DNA from: JAPPHA01 sp965220985 | Lineage (GTDB): Bacteria; Pseudomonadota; Alphaproteobacteria; Rhodobacterales; Rhodobacteraceae | DNA length: 64,000 bases | NCBI GenBank assembly: GCA_965220985.1 | Contig: OZ244854.1 | Coordinates: 1,364,001 to 1,428,000, forward strand | Direction: 5' to 3' | Shown here: one piece after another, positions 1-9,100 of the stretch | How positions within the stretch are numbered: the stretch's first letter is position 1 | How the letters are laid out: the number at the start of each line of letters is the position of its first letter | Translations under genes and position numbers: made by a program | Notes under the pieces: generated by a model | Told to the model about the DNA's origin: nothing | What the model saw: the letters and a program-made list of their open reading frames with translations, nothing else | The model's database searches: none

Positions 1-724
1 GCATGCAGCCGATTTCGCGACCTGCACGGTGAATGCCGGGAACCACGCCGGACGTCGAAAGGGTGATGCGACGCCGGGAGAGCGCAATCCCCTCATCGTC
101 GCGAATGATCCGCATGGCCTGAATGACGGCATCGAGATTGAGCAAGGGTTCACCCATTCCCATGAGCACGAGATTCGTGATCCGCCGGGTGGAGGATTCG
201 GGCCTTTCGTCTACGTCTTCGAGGTCGTCGCGGGCGGTGAGAAACTGCGAGACGATTTCCGCAGCGGTGAGATTGCGCACCAGCTTCTGCGTCCCCGTAT
301 GGCAAAACGGGCAGGTCAACGTGCAGCCGACCTGGCTTGAGATGCACAGCGTCCCGCGATCTTCATCCGGAATGAAGACCGTCTCGATTTCGTGACCGTC
401 GGTCAGCCGCAGGATGTACTTTCGTGTTCCGTCACGAGATATCAGGCGCTGGGAAACCTCGAGCCTGTCAATCGTCACGAGGGAGGTGAGTCGCGATCTG
501 AGCGATGCGGGAAGACCGATCATGTCGTCGAATGACGTCACACCCCTGCGAAATGCCCAGGTTCTGATTTCGGTCGCCCGGCGGGTGATGAGCGGTTCGG
601 GAACGCCGGCACGCGCGAGGATGTTTGTCAGTTCCTCTCGCTGAAGCCCTGTCAATTCAAGAGGATTGCCAAAATCTGCCGTGCCCGACTCAAGGGCAAC
701 TTCCGAAACTTCAGGAGAGTTCAC
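1..724 (-). CDS. rlmN: 23S rRNA (adenine(2503)-C(2))-methyltransferase RlmN, C-terminus beyond window
   Basis: Radical-SAM enzyme that methylates C2 of A2503 in 23S rRNA (and A37 of some tRNAs). Reading the minus strand from a GTG at 724 gives a continuous frame to the window edge. It contains the N-terminal accessory domain, then GTLCISSQVGC and the radical-SAM cluster motif CTLTCPFCHTG (CxxxCxxC), then the conserved VLMGMGEPLLN and TLSTSG stretches. An in-frame TGA lies two codons upstream of the GTG, which bounds the start, although the ribosome site is weak. About 240 residues are visible; the family is usually about 350-400, so the C-terminal third lies outside. The IalB-like gene follows upstream on the same strand, an arrangement I associate with Rhodobacterales. 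Confidence 0.93.
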   Translation of the reverse strand, partial: MNSPEVSEVALESGTADFGNPLELTGLQREELTNILARAGVPEPLITRRATEIRTWAFRRGVTSFDDMIGLPASLRSRLTSLVTIDRLEVSQRLISRDGTRKYILRLTDGHEIETVFIPDEDRGTLCISSQVGCTLTCPFCHTGTQKLVRNLTAAEIVSQFLTARDDLEDVDERPESSTRRITNLVLMGMGEPLLNLDAVIQAMRIIRDDEGIALSRRRITLSTSGVVPGIHRAGREIGCM

Positions 725-831
725 GGCTCAGGCCCACAAGCAAATTGTCGTCCGCGGGCCTTACGCCAGACCTGACTGCTTGTTGGCTCGGGTACTTTCC
801 TGCTGCCTTGCATTCACCGTCAGCCCTGAAT

Positions 832-1410
832 TCAGGAGCAGAGTTCTTTCGCTCGACTGAACGCGCCAGTGAAACCGATAAGCGAGAATGTGTCGGTCGT
901 GGTCGTTCCCCGCGTGCTGACACCTGTGACGATCGCGGTCGATCCTCGTCTGAATGCCTCATGCAGCTTTCGGTCTTCTTCTTCGCTTCCGGTCCAAGCC
1001 CATTCGTCATCCACGTGCAGGTCAAATGATTCTCCACCGACAGTCACCTTGACGGTCCGGCCTGGATCGAAAGGGTATCCACCGGTAAACGAGATCTCGC
1101 CCTGCGTCGCACTTGCCGGTCTGAACATCACCGACATCTGTGTCGGACCCCGTCGCACAGAGACAGACTTGCCGTTGCGCGTATTGCGTGATCGCTGGGG
1201 GACGGAAGCCGCAAAACACGACTTCTCGCCACCGGCCTCATGGACGTAGACCGACCATTTCTCAATGGTTTGAACCGGTTGGACTTGGGGATCCTGGGCA
1301 GACGCCACAGTCGCGATCATGCTCAAGACCATCGTGGCGCATGCCAGCCATTCGAAACGAAACACGACGGATTCCTGCTGCCTCCATCCTTTTTTGCGAT
1401 GTTCTGCCAT
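832..1410 (-). CDS. Invasion-associated locus B (IalB) family secreted protein
   Basis: A 192-residue protein with a basic N-terminus and a hydrophobic segment (about residues 19-38, ending TVASAQ) typical of a Sec signal peptide. The mature part has the IalB pattern: a W-x-V-Y stretch followed by an ExSCFAAS-like cysteine region, a central MSVMFRPAS segment, an FDLHVDDEWAWTG stretch and a final cysteine near the C-terminus. IalB proteins are periplasmic or surface-associated; they are named from Bartonella, but in free-living alphaproteobacteria their role is unknown. The gene lies 107 bases upstream of rlmN in the same direction and may share its transcript. The family call is good; the function is not known. 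Confidence 0.8.
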   Translation of the reverse strand: MAEHRKKGWRQQESVVFRFEWLACATMVLSMIATVASAQDPQVQPVQTIEKWSVYVHEAGGEKSCFAASVPQRSRNTRNGKSVSVRRGPTQMSVMFRPASATQGEISFTGGYPFDPGRTVKVTVGGESFDLHVDDEWAWTGSEEEDRKLHEAFRRGSTAIVTGVSTRGTTTTDTFSLIGFTGAFSRAKELCS

Positions 1411-1513
1411 GAATTGCCGAGTCAGGCAAGACGGGCAATCGGGTCAGGAATGAGCGTTCGGCCGGACGCACTGCTTCTCAATCCTTGAAAAAACTGTCCA
1501 GCATGGATCGTGA

Positions 1514-3271
1514 TCACTGTCCGCCATGCCTGCGGTTGCCTCGAACCAGTTCTTCGAGGCCCAATGTTTCCGAATCTCTTTCTGATTTTCCGTCATCTTC
1601 ATTTGACCCATCATGGGTCACGACATCGCTGTTCTCGTTGACGGAGTGACCCTCAATGGTGGTTGTGGTGGACGCAGGCTGACCGGACTCGCTGACATTT
1701 TCGACGAACTGGATGTCACGCCTCGGATAAGGAATGTCGATTTCGTTTTCCTTGAGCACGTCCCAAAGAGCGAGGAAAACGTTGCCACGGACATTGGCCA
1801 GCCCCCTCGAAGGATCGGATATCCAGAAACGAAGAACGTAGTCCACCGAACTCTCGCCAAAGGCGGTGATGTGACAGACCGGGCGGGGCTCCGACCTGAC
1901 CCGACCGACTCCTTTGAGGCATTCGACTGAAATACGGCGAACCAGGTGCGGATCGCTGTCATAGCTCACGCCGAAATTGATCTCGAGGCGGACGAGTTGG
2001 TTTGAATGCGACCAGTTGACCACCTGTCGAGTGATCAGATCTTCATTCGGAATCAGGTACTCTCTGCCGTCGCGGGTCACGACTGCCGCATATCGCGCGC
2101 CAAGATCGGAAATCCACCCGAAGGTGTCATCGAGCGAAATCACGTCTCCAGGCTTGATGGACTTGTCCATCAGGAGAATGACGCCCGAGACAAGGTTGGA
2201 GACGATTTTTTGCAGTCCGAAGCCGAGGCCGAGGCCGATCGCGCCTGAGAGAACGGTCAGAGTCGTGAGATCGAAACCGACTGCCTGCACGCCGAGAACG
2301 AAGGCGACACCGTACAGGCCGAGCTTGGTCAGCTTGATCGAGAGCACCTTCAGCGACGGGGAGATGTCTTCGTTCTGGTTGATTCTCTTGGCGGCGGTCC
2401 TGCTCAGAACGTTGGCCAGGAACAGGAAGACCGCGATGGCCATGACCACCTGAACGACGACCAGGAGCGATATCCGCGTTGCACCGAAGTTGATCGCAAC
2501 CGCGTCGAGCAACGAGTAGAAGTAATCCCAAAGGCCAAGGATTTGCAGCGTGACCACGATCCACGCGAACCCGACGGTCAGCTTGCGGAGCGACCGATTC
2601 CGGATGAGGCGGCCGGCGATTGAAATGACCAGCCAGGCGGTTGTCAGCGTTGCAAGCGCTGCGATCAGGTAACTTCGGCTGGGCCAGGTGACCTGCTGCA
2701 TGATGCCGACTGTCAGCCAGATCAGGGCGACAAAGATGATTGCGTGCCAACGCCGGTTGCAGATTGCCAGAAACCGCATTTGCCACAGCGGCATTCCTTC
2801 GCGGGACCGCAACCACTGGGTAAATCCACGGGTGGCGAATCTTGAAATGACGAGGGAGATCAGGACGAGCAGAAGAATGATCCCGACCTGTGTCAGTCGA
2901 TATGGTTGCAACAGCCCCATGAAGAACTGCTGGATTTCGTTGAGCAGCGTGACCGTGTCGGCGGTCACGGTCTCAAGTGGGGTCGGTTCCAGCGCGCCAT
3001 CGGGGTCTACGCCCGGCACCGCTTCTGCAGGCGCCTCTTCAGTTGATGCCTCTTCGGCCAGCACGTCTGCGGTCGACAATTCTTCGACCGGCACGTCGTC
3101 GGTCGGCGTCGTCTCTGTGGGTGCCTCGTCGGTCAGCGATTCTTCGGTGGGCACCGCATCGGGTGGCGACCCGTCGGTGGGCGTCTCGTCGTTCGGAGGC
3201 TCTTCAGTTGGCACCTCATCGGGTGGCGATCCTTCTGTCGGCACCTCTTCCTGTTCGAGTTCAGAATCCAT
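1514..3271 (-). CDS. MscS-family mechanosensitive ion channel with acidic repeat N-terminus
   Basis: Inner-membrane small-conductance mechanosensitive channel, 585 residues. Residues 1 to about 90 are a low-complexity Pro/Thr/Glu/Asp region of roughly eight-residue repeats (variants of TDEVPTEE). Several membrane helices follow (for example GIILLLVLISLVISRFA and IIFVALIWLTVGIM), then the conserved pore helix and beta domain: VLSGAIGLGLGFGLQKIVSNLVSGVILL, read as the Gly/Ala-rich TM3, followed by DKSIKPGDVISL. The C-terminal cytosolic domain (YLIPNEDLITRQVVNWS) is typical. No clear signal peptide precedes the repeats, so the true start is uncertain. The repeat may be an unfolded periplasmic or cytoplasmic tail. 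The VOC gene ends 8 bases upstream. Confidence 0.9.
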   Translation of the reverse strand: MDSELEQEEVPTEGSPPDEVPTEEPPNDETPTDGSPPDAVPTEESLTDEAPTETTPTDDVPVEELSTADVLAEEASTEEAPAEAVPGVDPDGALEPTPLETVTADTVTLLNEIQQFFMGLLQPYRLTQVGIILLLVLISLVISRFATRGFTQWLRSREGMPLWQMRFLAICNRRWHAIIFVALIWLTVGIMQQVTWPSRSYLIAALATLTTAWLVISIAGRLIRNRSLRKLTVGFAWIVVTLQILGLWDYFYSLLDAVAINFGATRISLLVVVQVVMAIAVFLFLANVLSRTAAKRINQNEDISPSLKVLSIKLTKLGLYGVAFVLGVQAVGFDLTTLTVLSGAIGLGLGFGLQKIVSNLVSGVILLMDKSIKPGDVISLDDTFGWISDLGARYAAVVTRDGREYLIPNEDLITRQVVNWSHSNQLVRLEINFGVSYDSDPHLVRRISVECLKGVGRVRSEPRPVCHITAFGESSVDYVLRFWISDPSRGLANVRGNVFLALWDVLKENEIDIPYPRRDIQFVENVSESGQPASTTTTIEGHSVNENSDVVTHDGSNEDDGKSERDSETLGLEELVRGNRRHGGQ

Positions 3272-3279
3272 CGCTCAAC

Positions 3280-3672
3280 CTACAACCCGGGGCCATCTTG
3301 TCCCGGCGAAAGATCCTGGCCGAATGCAATGATGTGACCGTTCGGATCCTTCAGGTCAAATTCGAGAATTCCATAGAAAGTCTCATGCGGCTCGTGGCGC
3401 AGGGTTCCCCCGGCATCGCTGAATCGCTGCGCGAGTTTTTTCGCATCATCGACATAGACATAGGCGACCGAGCCTTCGTGGGTGTCGAATTGCTCCAGTC
3501 TCTGGATTCCGATCGTCACCGACCCAAGTCCCACGATCGCAAAGAAGGCGGGTCCGTCATCGTCGCGGAAGAAGGCGTTGGCGTCGAATCCCAACATGTC
3601 GGTGAAGAACCGGGCCGTCGCATCGACGTCTCGTGACGGAATGATCGGCATTGACCGAAGCCCGGTTGCCAT
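3280..3672 (-). CDS. VOC-family (glyoxalase/bleomycin-resistance-like) protein
   Basis: A 130-residue single-module vicinal-oxygen-chelate protein. It starts MATGLRSMPIIPSRDVDATARFFTDMLGF, the usual first beta-alpha unit, and ends with ILEFDLKDPNGHIIAFGQD, where the PNGH segment and the preceding Asp/Glu positions occupy the canonical metal-side strand. The family includes glyoxalase I, antibiotic-binding proteins and dioxygenases; one module of this size commonly works as a homodimer. The substrate cannot be told from the sequence. It sits directly upstream of the mscS-like gene on the same strand with an 8-base gap, so they are probably co-transcribed. Confidence 0.82.
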   Translation of the reverse strand: MATGLRSMPIIPSRDVDATARFFTDMLGFDANAFFRDDDGPAFFAIVGLGSVTIGIQRLEQFDTHEGSVAYVYVDDAKKLAQRFSDAGGTLRHEPHETFYGILEFDLKDPNGHIIAFGQDLSPGQDGPGL

Positions 3673-4055
3673 GGGTCATCATCCTCAGGCGGTTATCTGG
3701 TTGTCAGTGGACATTATGGCTGGAATTGCTCCCGAATGCGAGTGCCTGGCCAGCGTTGGCGGGCAAATCGGTGATGCAAGAGGTTGGCATTGCGATCGCG
3801 CCCTGGCGCAACGGTTCGTCCGTGTTCGGTAACACGCCGACCTCATGTTGGGCCGGGCCTCGGACCCGGTGATTCGAAGTGTCCGCGGAAGGCATGTCAG
3901 GTCGCGCGCGGGATTGTCTCAGACTGATCGATAGTTCGCCCCCCCACAATCAAAAGGTTGCCGAAGCAATGGTGCCGCGCGTGGAAGTCCATGCGAATGC
4001 ATGCCGTGTTGTGGCCGAGTTCATCGACACTCAGGCGATCGCCTGACTCACAGTT
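3673..4055. other. Intergenic stretch, no gene recognised
   Basis: About 380 bases between the VOC gene and the methyltransferase gene. Open frames here are short and resemble no family known to me. A GC-rich segment near 3850-3875 could fold weakly, but no terminator with a T-tract is evident. Confidence 0.4.
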
Positions 4056-4754
4056 CTATCTCTCGCAACTGCGGCCGTTTCGACAGATGATCCAGAAACA
4101 GTGCCGTTTGCGGGCATGTTGCGCCGTTTTCCACTTGCTCGAGACCATTGGCCCTTTTCTGATTTTCACGATGAGATCGCAAACCGTGAACCCGGCATCA
4201 TCAGCCATCCTCATGAAGTCGCAGTGCGGCCACTGCGACCGATGGCAATTGACCATGTCGGTGATCTTCGCAAGCAGGATGCCGCGAGGTTTCAGAACGC
4301 GTTTTGCCTGTTTGAGGAAAGGGGGATAAAGATAGCTCAAGGTCCAGCCTTGTTCTTTTCCGCACTCTGCCGTTGCGCCAAAGTCTTCGTCAAATCGCTT
4401 CTTGCTCTTGTCCCGTCCTTGGGGCCCGACATGCGGAGGATCATAGACAACGGTTCCAAACACCGAATCCGGGATGCCCTCCATGACACGGTTGTCGCCG
4501 ACGATCATGGTCTTGTGCTTCGGATCAATGTCCATCGACACCACTTGTCGAGGCGACCCCCTCCAAAAGCGGCCTGCATTGTACGTGGAGTCGAGGATCG
4601 GTTCAGGTGGAATCGACGGATAGAACCTCAACATGACTTCGAGAAGGTCGCGATCGCTTCCCTCCCAGACGCTGCTGATCGGCTGATAGTCCTGGCTTGT
4701 CCGATCGATCGGCCCTTGATCGCCGGAGCCTATGTACTTTTGCGCTGTATTCAT
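4056..4754 (-). CDS. Solitary DNA methyltransferase-like protein (DPPH motif)
   Basis: A 232-residue SAM-dependent methyltransferase of the amino-methyltransferase type. Residues 53-63 (ILDSTYNAGRF) occupy the place of the cofactor-binding motif. The catalytic motif is read as VVYDPPH (around residue 109), a variant of DPPY/DPPF with His in place of the aromatic residue. The following SYLYPPFLKQAKRVLKPRGILLAKITD is the usual strand after the catalytic loop. The protein ends KRHCFWIICRNG, resembling the closing strand of phage and orphan adenine/cytosine methyltransferases. No restriction endonuclease gene is adjacent, so it looks like an orphan enzyme, possibly of phage origin. Base specificity cannot be assigned. 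Confidence 0.7.
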   Translation of the reverse strand: MNTAQKYIGSGDQGPIDRTSQDYQPISSVWEGSDRDLLEVMLRFYPSIPPEPILDSTYNAGRFWRGSPRQVVSMDIDPKHKTMIVGDNRVMEGIPDSVFGTVVYDPPHVGPQGRDKSKKRFDEDFGATAECGKEQGWTLSYLYPPFLKQAKRVLKPRGILLAKITDMVNCHRSQWPHCDFMRMADDAGFTVCDLIVKIRKGPMVSSKWKTAQHARKRHCFWIICRNGRSCER

Positions 4755-5334
4755 GCCTTCGCCTCTATTTCGAGCTTTTCGCTCGCGCCAACGACAAACT
4801 GTCCACCCATGAAATCACCTCCCGTTGTTGAAGTTCAGGCCGCCCGCCCCGCCCGCGGTCTTCATCGTGATGCGCACTCTCCGTCACGCAGCAACTGGCA
4901 TTTCCCAACCCTACTTGCGTCCGCGAGGGGATGATGAAACTCCGGGGCATGGACGTGCTCTGCACGGTCCTGAGGAATGCAAGCGCCTTGCGCAATTGTC
5001 GAACAATAAAAGAACGTTAGCCGGTCTGCAACGGCCAAAACACCAGTTTCAGGCTGAACCGTGCGAAAGAGCAGGCCTTCACGGCAATCGTTCGAAAGGG
5101 CAGGTTCAACAGTTGCGACAGCACGCGAGCGCTTTCCCCGAGTCTTGAAACTGTCGTGACCGTTGGCGCGGTTTTCGAACGCTTCATGTCGGTGTAGACC
5201 GTCAGTTGCCCCATTGGATTCCGTCGTGGCTCGATATCGTACAGGGTCGGGTGTCATGCGGCACGGAACTCTGCATTTGCTTGACGCGCGACCTTCCAAA
5301 ACCGAAACCAAGCCGAAACCGGGAATGCAAAGCG
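4755..5334. other. Intergenic stretch upstream of argE, no gene recognised
   Basis: About 580 bases. Several short frames on both strands look like chance frames. The stretch should contain the promoter for argE and for the divergent methyltransferase gene, but no convincing -35/-10 pair was picked out. Confidence 0.4.
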
Positions 5335-6489
5335 ATGAACAGTCTTGAGATTCTTGAACGACTGGTCGGTTTTCCAACAGTGAGCCGTCAGCCAAATCTG
5401 GGATTGATGAAGTTCGTCACGGACTACCTCGCGTCATTCGGCATCGAGAGCCGCCTTGTTTCGAAGCTGCCGAACGAACGGACCAACCTGTTCGCAACGA
5501 TTGGCCCGGCCGGGCGCAAGGGGGTCATGTTGTCGGGACACACCGATGTGGTCCCGGCCGATCAACAGGGCTGGTCGGTCGACCCGTTCCTTTTGACCCG
5601 TCGCGGACATCACCTCTTTGGCCGAGGGACAGCCGACATGAAGGGGTTTGTTGCCTGCGCGGTCGCGGCCGCAGGTCGTGCCGCAAAGCGAGAGCTCGCT
5701 TCTCCGTTGCACCTCGCGCTTTCCTATGACGAGGAAATCGGCTGCATCGGCGTCAGGGATCTCATCCCGGCCATCGCTTCGACGGCATGCCTGCCCGCAT
5801 ACTGCATCGTGGGCGAGCCGACATCGATGGCGATCGCGACCGGACACAAGGGCAAGACGGCATATCGCGCAGTCGCGCGCGGCTTCGCAGGGCATTCGGC
5901 GCTCGCACCGCTTGCGGTCAATGCCATCCATCTCGGAACAGAACTTGTTGTCTGCGTCAAGGAAGCCCAGCGGCAACTGGCAGCATCGGGCATCAAGGAT
6001 TCGAGTTATGCAATTCCGTACACGACGCTTCATGTCGGAAAGATCAACGGGGGCACGCAACTGAACATCGTTCCGGACCTCTGCACGGTGGATTTCGAGA
6101 TTCGCAATCTCCCGCACGATGACCCGGACGCCATCATCAGGGATCTTCACAAGACCGTCACGCAACGCACGGCGACGGTTTGCAACAAGCACGAGGGCTG
6201 CGGAATCAGTCTCACGACCGAGTTCGGGTATCCCGGTCTGCAGACACCGGAAGACTCCGACATCGTGGCCTTCATTCGGTCCCTCGCGGAGACCGGGGAG
6301 TTGACCCGGGTTGATTTCGGGACCGAAGGCGGGCTGTTCTCGGAACACTTGGGCGTGCCGACGATCGTGTGCGGCCCCGGGTCGATGGAGCAGGGCCACA
6401 AGCCGGACGAATTTGTCACGATTGACCAGATCGCTCGCTGTGACCGGATGATGGACTCGCTGCTCGATGTTCTCGAAGCGGGTTTGTGA
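5335..6489 (+). CDS. argE: Acetylornithine deacetylase
   Basis: Zinc-dependent amidohydrolase (M20 peptidase family) that converts N2-acetylornithine to ornithine in arginine biosynthesis. The ATG at 5335 gives 384 residues, the normal length, starting MNSLEILERLVGFPTVS; the open frame extends upstream but that part is not family-like. Metal and catalytic motifs are visible: MLSGHTDVVPADQQGW (His and Asp), GRGTADMKGF (bridging Asp), SYDEEIGCIG (catalytic Glu pair), IVGEPT, and the C-terminal HKPDEFV histidine. The lid domain holds GKTAYR...GFAGHSALAP. It is a stand-alone gene between two intergenic stretches. Related M20 enzymes such as succinyl-diaminopimelate desuccinylase are possible, but the overall match favours ArgE. 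Confidence 0.9.
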   Translation: MNSLEILERLVGFPTVSRQPNLGLMKFVTDYLASFGIESRLVSKLPNERTNLFATIGPAGRKGVMLSGHTDVVPADQQGWSVDPFLLTRRGHHLFGRGTADMKGFVACAVAAAGRAAKRELASPLHLALSYDEEIGCIGVRDLIPAIASTACLPAYCIVGEPTSMAIATGHKGKTAYRAVARGFAGHSALAPLAVNAIHLGTELVVCVKEAQRQLAASGIKDSSYAIPYTTLHVGKINGGTQLNIVPDLCTVDFEIRNLPHDDPDAIIRDLHKTVTQRTATVCNKHEGCGISLTTEFGYPGLQTPEDSDIVAFIRSLAETGELTRVDFGTEGGLFSEHLGVPTIVCGPGSMEQGHKPDEFVTIDQIARCDRMMDSLLDVLEAGL

Positions 6490-6947
6490 CGATTGTCCTT
6501 TTCCGCAACGGTTCCAGACACTGTATCGGTCGCCGTGACGCGGCTCGCCATGAGCGCCGAACACACGATTTTGGTGGCCACATATTCCGGTTCGAGTTGA
6601 ATTGAGGAACAATTCACCCCAGCCGAACAGGGCGTTGTTTCTGCTCGGCAGTTACCGCCAATGGCCTTGGGAATCTCGTTCAGAAGTGCATTCCCGATTG
6701 CCGAACCGACCATCACGCCGACTTGGCCGAGCGCTTGCTTTGCGCAACAGCTGCGGTCATGACCGGTGTTTCGCACACTTGCGTCGCTTCATGTTCCTGA
6801 ATAGGGAATGACTCGGCCCTGCCGACTGGCGACCACCACGAAATGGCACACTGCATCCGCGCTCGTGGCGGCTCTCTGATCCTTTGATGGGCGGATGATT
6901 GGTTGTCAGTTTGACAGTGTCATGGATTGAAGACGGAGAAACCGAAG
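6490..6947. other. Intergenic stretch upstream of leuC
   Basis: About 460 bases without a convincing gene. A GGAG ribosome site lies about 10 bases before the leuC ATG at 6948. No leucine-rich leader peptide or attenuator hairpin was recognised. Confidence 0.4.
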
Positions 6948-8354
6948 ATGTCTGGACCACGAACGCTTTACGACAAGATCTGGGATGCGCATGTTGTCCA
7001 CGAAGCCGATGACGGCACCTGCCTTCTCTACATTGATCGGCACCTAGTTCATGAAGTGACGAGCCCACAAGCCTTCGAAGGATTGCGGTTGGCCAACCGC
7101 AGCGTGAGGGCACCAGAAAAAACCGTCGCCGTTCCGGACCACAATGTCCCGACAACGACCGATCGGGTGAACGGGATTGACAACGAAGAGAGCCGGATTC
7201 AGGTCGAAGCGCTCGAGAAGAACGCGAAGGACTTTGGAATCGTCTATTATGACGTCAACGACATCAGGCAGGGCATTGTTCATATCATCGGACCGGAACA
7301 GGGCTGGACCCAACCCGGCATGACAATCGTGTGCGGAGACTCGCACACCGCGACACATGGCGCGTTCGGGGCTCTTGCTCACGGGATCGGCACCTCCGAG
7401 GTCGAACACGTTCTGGCGACGCAGACTCTCATCCAGAAGAAATCGAAGAACATGCTGGTCGAGATTACCGGCAGCCTGTCACCGGGTGTCACCGCCAAGG
7501 ACATCACATTGTCGATCATCGGCGCAACCGGTACCGCCGGGGGCACGGGGCATGTCATCGAATACGCAGGCCAGGCCATCCGCGAGTTGTCGATGGAAGG
7601 TCGAATGACCGTCTGCAACATGGCGATCGAGGGTGGCGCGAGGGCAGGACTGATCGCGCCGGACGACAAGACGTTTGATTATGTCCGTGGTCGTCCCCAC
7701 GCGCCGAAAGGCGCCCTGTGGGAAGCAGCGGAGTCGCACTGGCGCACGCTCTACACCGACGATGGCGCGAGATTCGACAAGGAAGTCACCCTTCGTGGCG
7801 ACGAAATCGCGCCGGTCGTGACCTGGGGAACATCGCCCGAGGATGTCTTGCCGATCACCGGAACGGTTCCGCATCCCGACAGTTTCGAACCCGGCAAGGC
7901 AGGTGCCGTGAGACGGTCGCTCGATTACATGGGCCTGGAGCCCGGAACGCGGCTCGAGGACATCAGCATCGACACGGTGTTCATCGGTTCCTGCACCAAT
8001 TCCCGGATCGAGGATCTCCGCGAGGTCGCAAAAGTCATGAGGGGCCGAAAGGTCAAGGACGGCTTGAGGGCCATGGTGGTTCCGGGATCGGGCCTCGTCA
8101 GGGCGCAGGCCGAAGAAGAGGGGATCGCCCAGCTTCTTCAGGAGGCCGGTTTCGAATGGCGCATGGCCGGATGTTCAATGTGCCTTGCCATGAACCCGGA
8201 TCAGTTGAGTCCGGGCGAGCGGTGCGCGTCGACATCGAACAGGAACTTCGAGGGCCGGCAGGGCCGTGGTGGACGAACGCACCTGCTGTCGCCTGCCATG
8301 GCGGCCGCAGCTGCCATCAATGGCCGGCTGACCGACGTCCGCGAACTGGTTTGA
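6948..8354 (+). CDS. leuC: 3-isopropylmalate dehydratase large subunit
   Basis: Aconitase-family 4Fe-4S enzyme that, with LeuD, isomerises 2-isopropylmalate to 3-isopropylmalate in leucine biosynthesis. The start at 6948 gives MSGPRTLYDKIWDAH, the usual N-terminus, 468 residues; an ATG 21 bases upstream is less likely because the ribosome site suits 6948. Signature stretches: VPDHNVPT, CGDSHTATHGAFG, HVLATQTL, and the cluster cysteines in GSCTNSRIEDL and the CSMC region near the C-terminus. The small subunit gene leuD follows after 30 bases and leuB after that, forming a leuCDB unit. Confidence 0.97.
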   Translation: MSGPRTLYDKIWDAHVVHEADDGTCLLYIDRHLVHEVTSPQAFEGLRLANRSVRAPEKTVAVPDHNVPTTTDRVNGIDNEESRIQVEALEKNAKDFGIVYYDVNDIRQGIVHIIGPEQGWTQPGMTIVCGDSHTATHGAFGALAHGIGTSEVEHVLATQTLIQKKSKNMLVEITGSLSPGVTAKDITLSIIGATGTAGGTGHVIEYAGQAIRELSMEGRMTVCNMAIEGGARAGLIAPDDKTFDYVRGRPHAPKGALWEAAESHWRTLYTDDGARFDKEVTLRGDEIAPVVTWGTSPEDVLPITGTVPHPDSFEPGKAGAVRRSLDYMGLEPGTRLEDISIDTVFIGSCTNSRIEDLREVAKVMRGRKVKDGLRAMVVPGSGLVRAQAEEEGIAQLLQEAGFEWRMAGCSMCLAMNPDQLSPGERCASTSNRNFEGRQGRGGRTHLLSPAMAAAAAINGRLTDVRELV

Positions 8355-8384
8355 TCATTGGGACAACGAAGAGGCTCGGCAGAC

Positions 8385-8990
8385 ATGGAAAAATTTGAAC
8401 CGGTTTCAGGCATCGCTGCACCCATGCCGCTTGTCAACATCGACACCGACATGATCATCCCGAAGCAGTTCCTCAAGACGATCAAGCGCACGGGACTCGG
8501 CGTCAATCTGTTCGACGAAATGCGCTACGACGATAACGGCGATGAAATCCCGGAGTTCGTGCTGAACAAACCGGCATATCGCAAGGCAGAGATTCTTGTT
8601 GCCGGTGACAATTTCGGGTGCGGGTCGTCGCGTGAACACGCCCCCTGGGCCCTGAAGGACTTCGGAATCAGGGTCGTCATCAGCACCTCTTTTGCGGACA
8701 TTTTTCACAACAACTGCTTCAAGAACGGAATCCTGCCCGTGGTTCTGTCAAAGGAGCAGGTCGATGTGCTGATGGATGATGCCGACAAGGGCGAGAACGC
8801 GCGCATCACGGTCGATCTGGAATCGCAGACCGTGACCGCGGCGGATGGGACGACTTTTTCGTTCGAGGTCGATCCGTTCAAGAAGCACTGCCTGCTCGAG
8901 GGCCTCGACGACATCGGGCTGAGCATGCAGAAAATGGATGCGATCGAGACCTTCGAGAACGAAGCCCGATCACGAACACCCTGGATCTGA
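8385..8990 (+). CDS. leuD: 3-isopropylmalate dehydratase small subunit
   Basis: Swivelling-domain subunit of isopropylmalate isomerase, cytosolic, partner of LeuC. The ATG at 8385 gives MEKFEPVSGIAAPMPLVNID, 201 residues, the normal bacterial length. Conserved blocks are NIDTDMIIPKQFLK, GDNFGCGSSREHAPWAL (substrate loop) and FADIFHNNCFKNGILP. A GAAGAGG stretch lies before the start. It is 30 bases after leuC and about 110 before leuB, all in the same direction, so one leucine operon is likely. Confidence 0.97.
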   Translation: MEKFEPVSGIAAPMPLVNIDTDMIIPKQFLKTIKRTGLGVNLFDEMRYDDNGDEIPEFVLNKPAYRKAEILVAGDNFGCGSSREHAPWALKDFGIRVVISTSFADIFHNNCFKNGILPVVLSKEQVDVLMDDADKGENARITVDLESQTVTAADGTTFSFEVDPFKKHCLLEGLDDIGLSMQKMDAIETFENEARSRTPWI

Positions 8991-9100
8991 GCGCACTTTC
9001 AGGGTCCCAGGCCAGGACCTTGATTTCTGCCTGCGCGTTCCGGGATTGGCAAGCGCTGGCGGAGCCGCCTTGAAGGGGCGCGGACAAAATGGAGAGCATG

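Noticed and set aside
5434..6612. 392-codon minus-strand frame opposite argE
   Set aside because: It is a shadow of argE with no recognisable domain.
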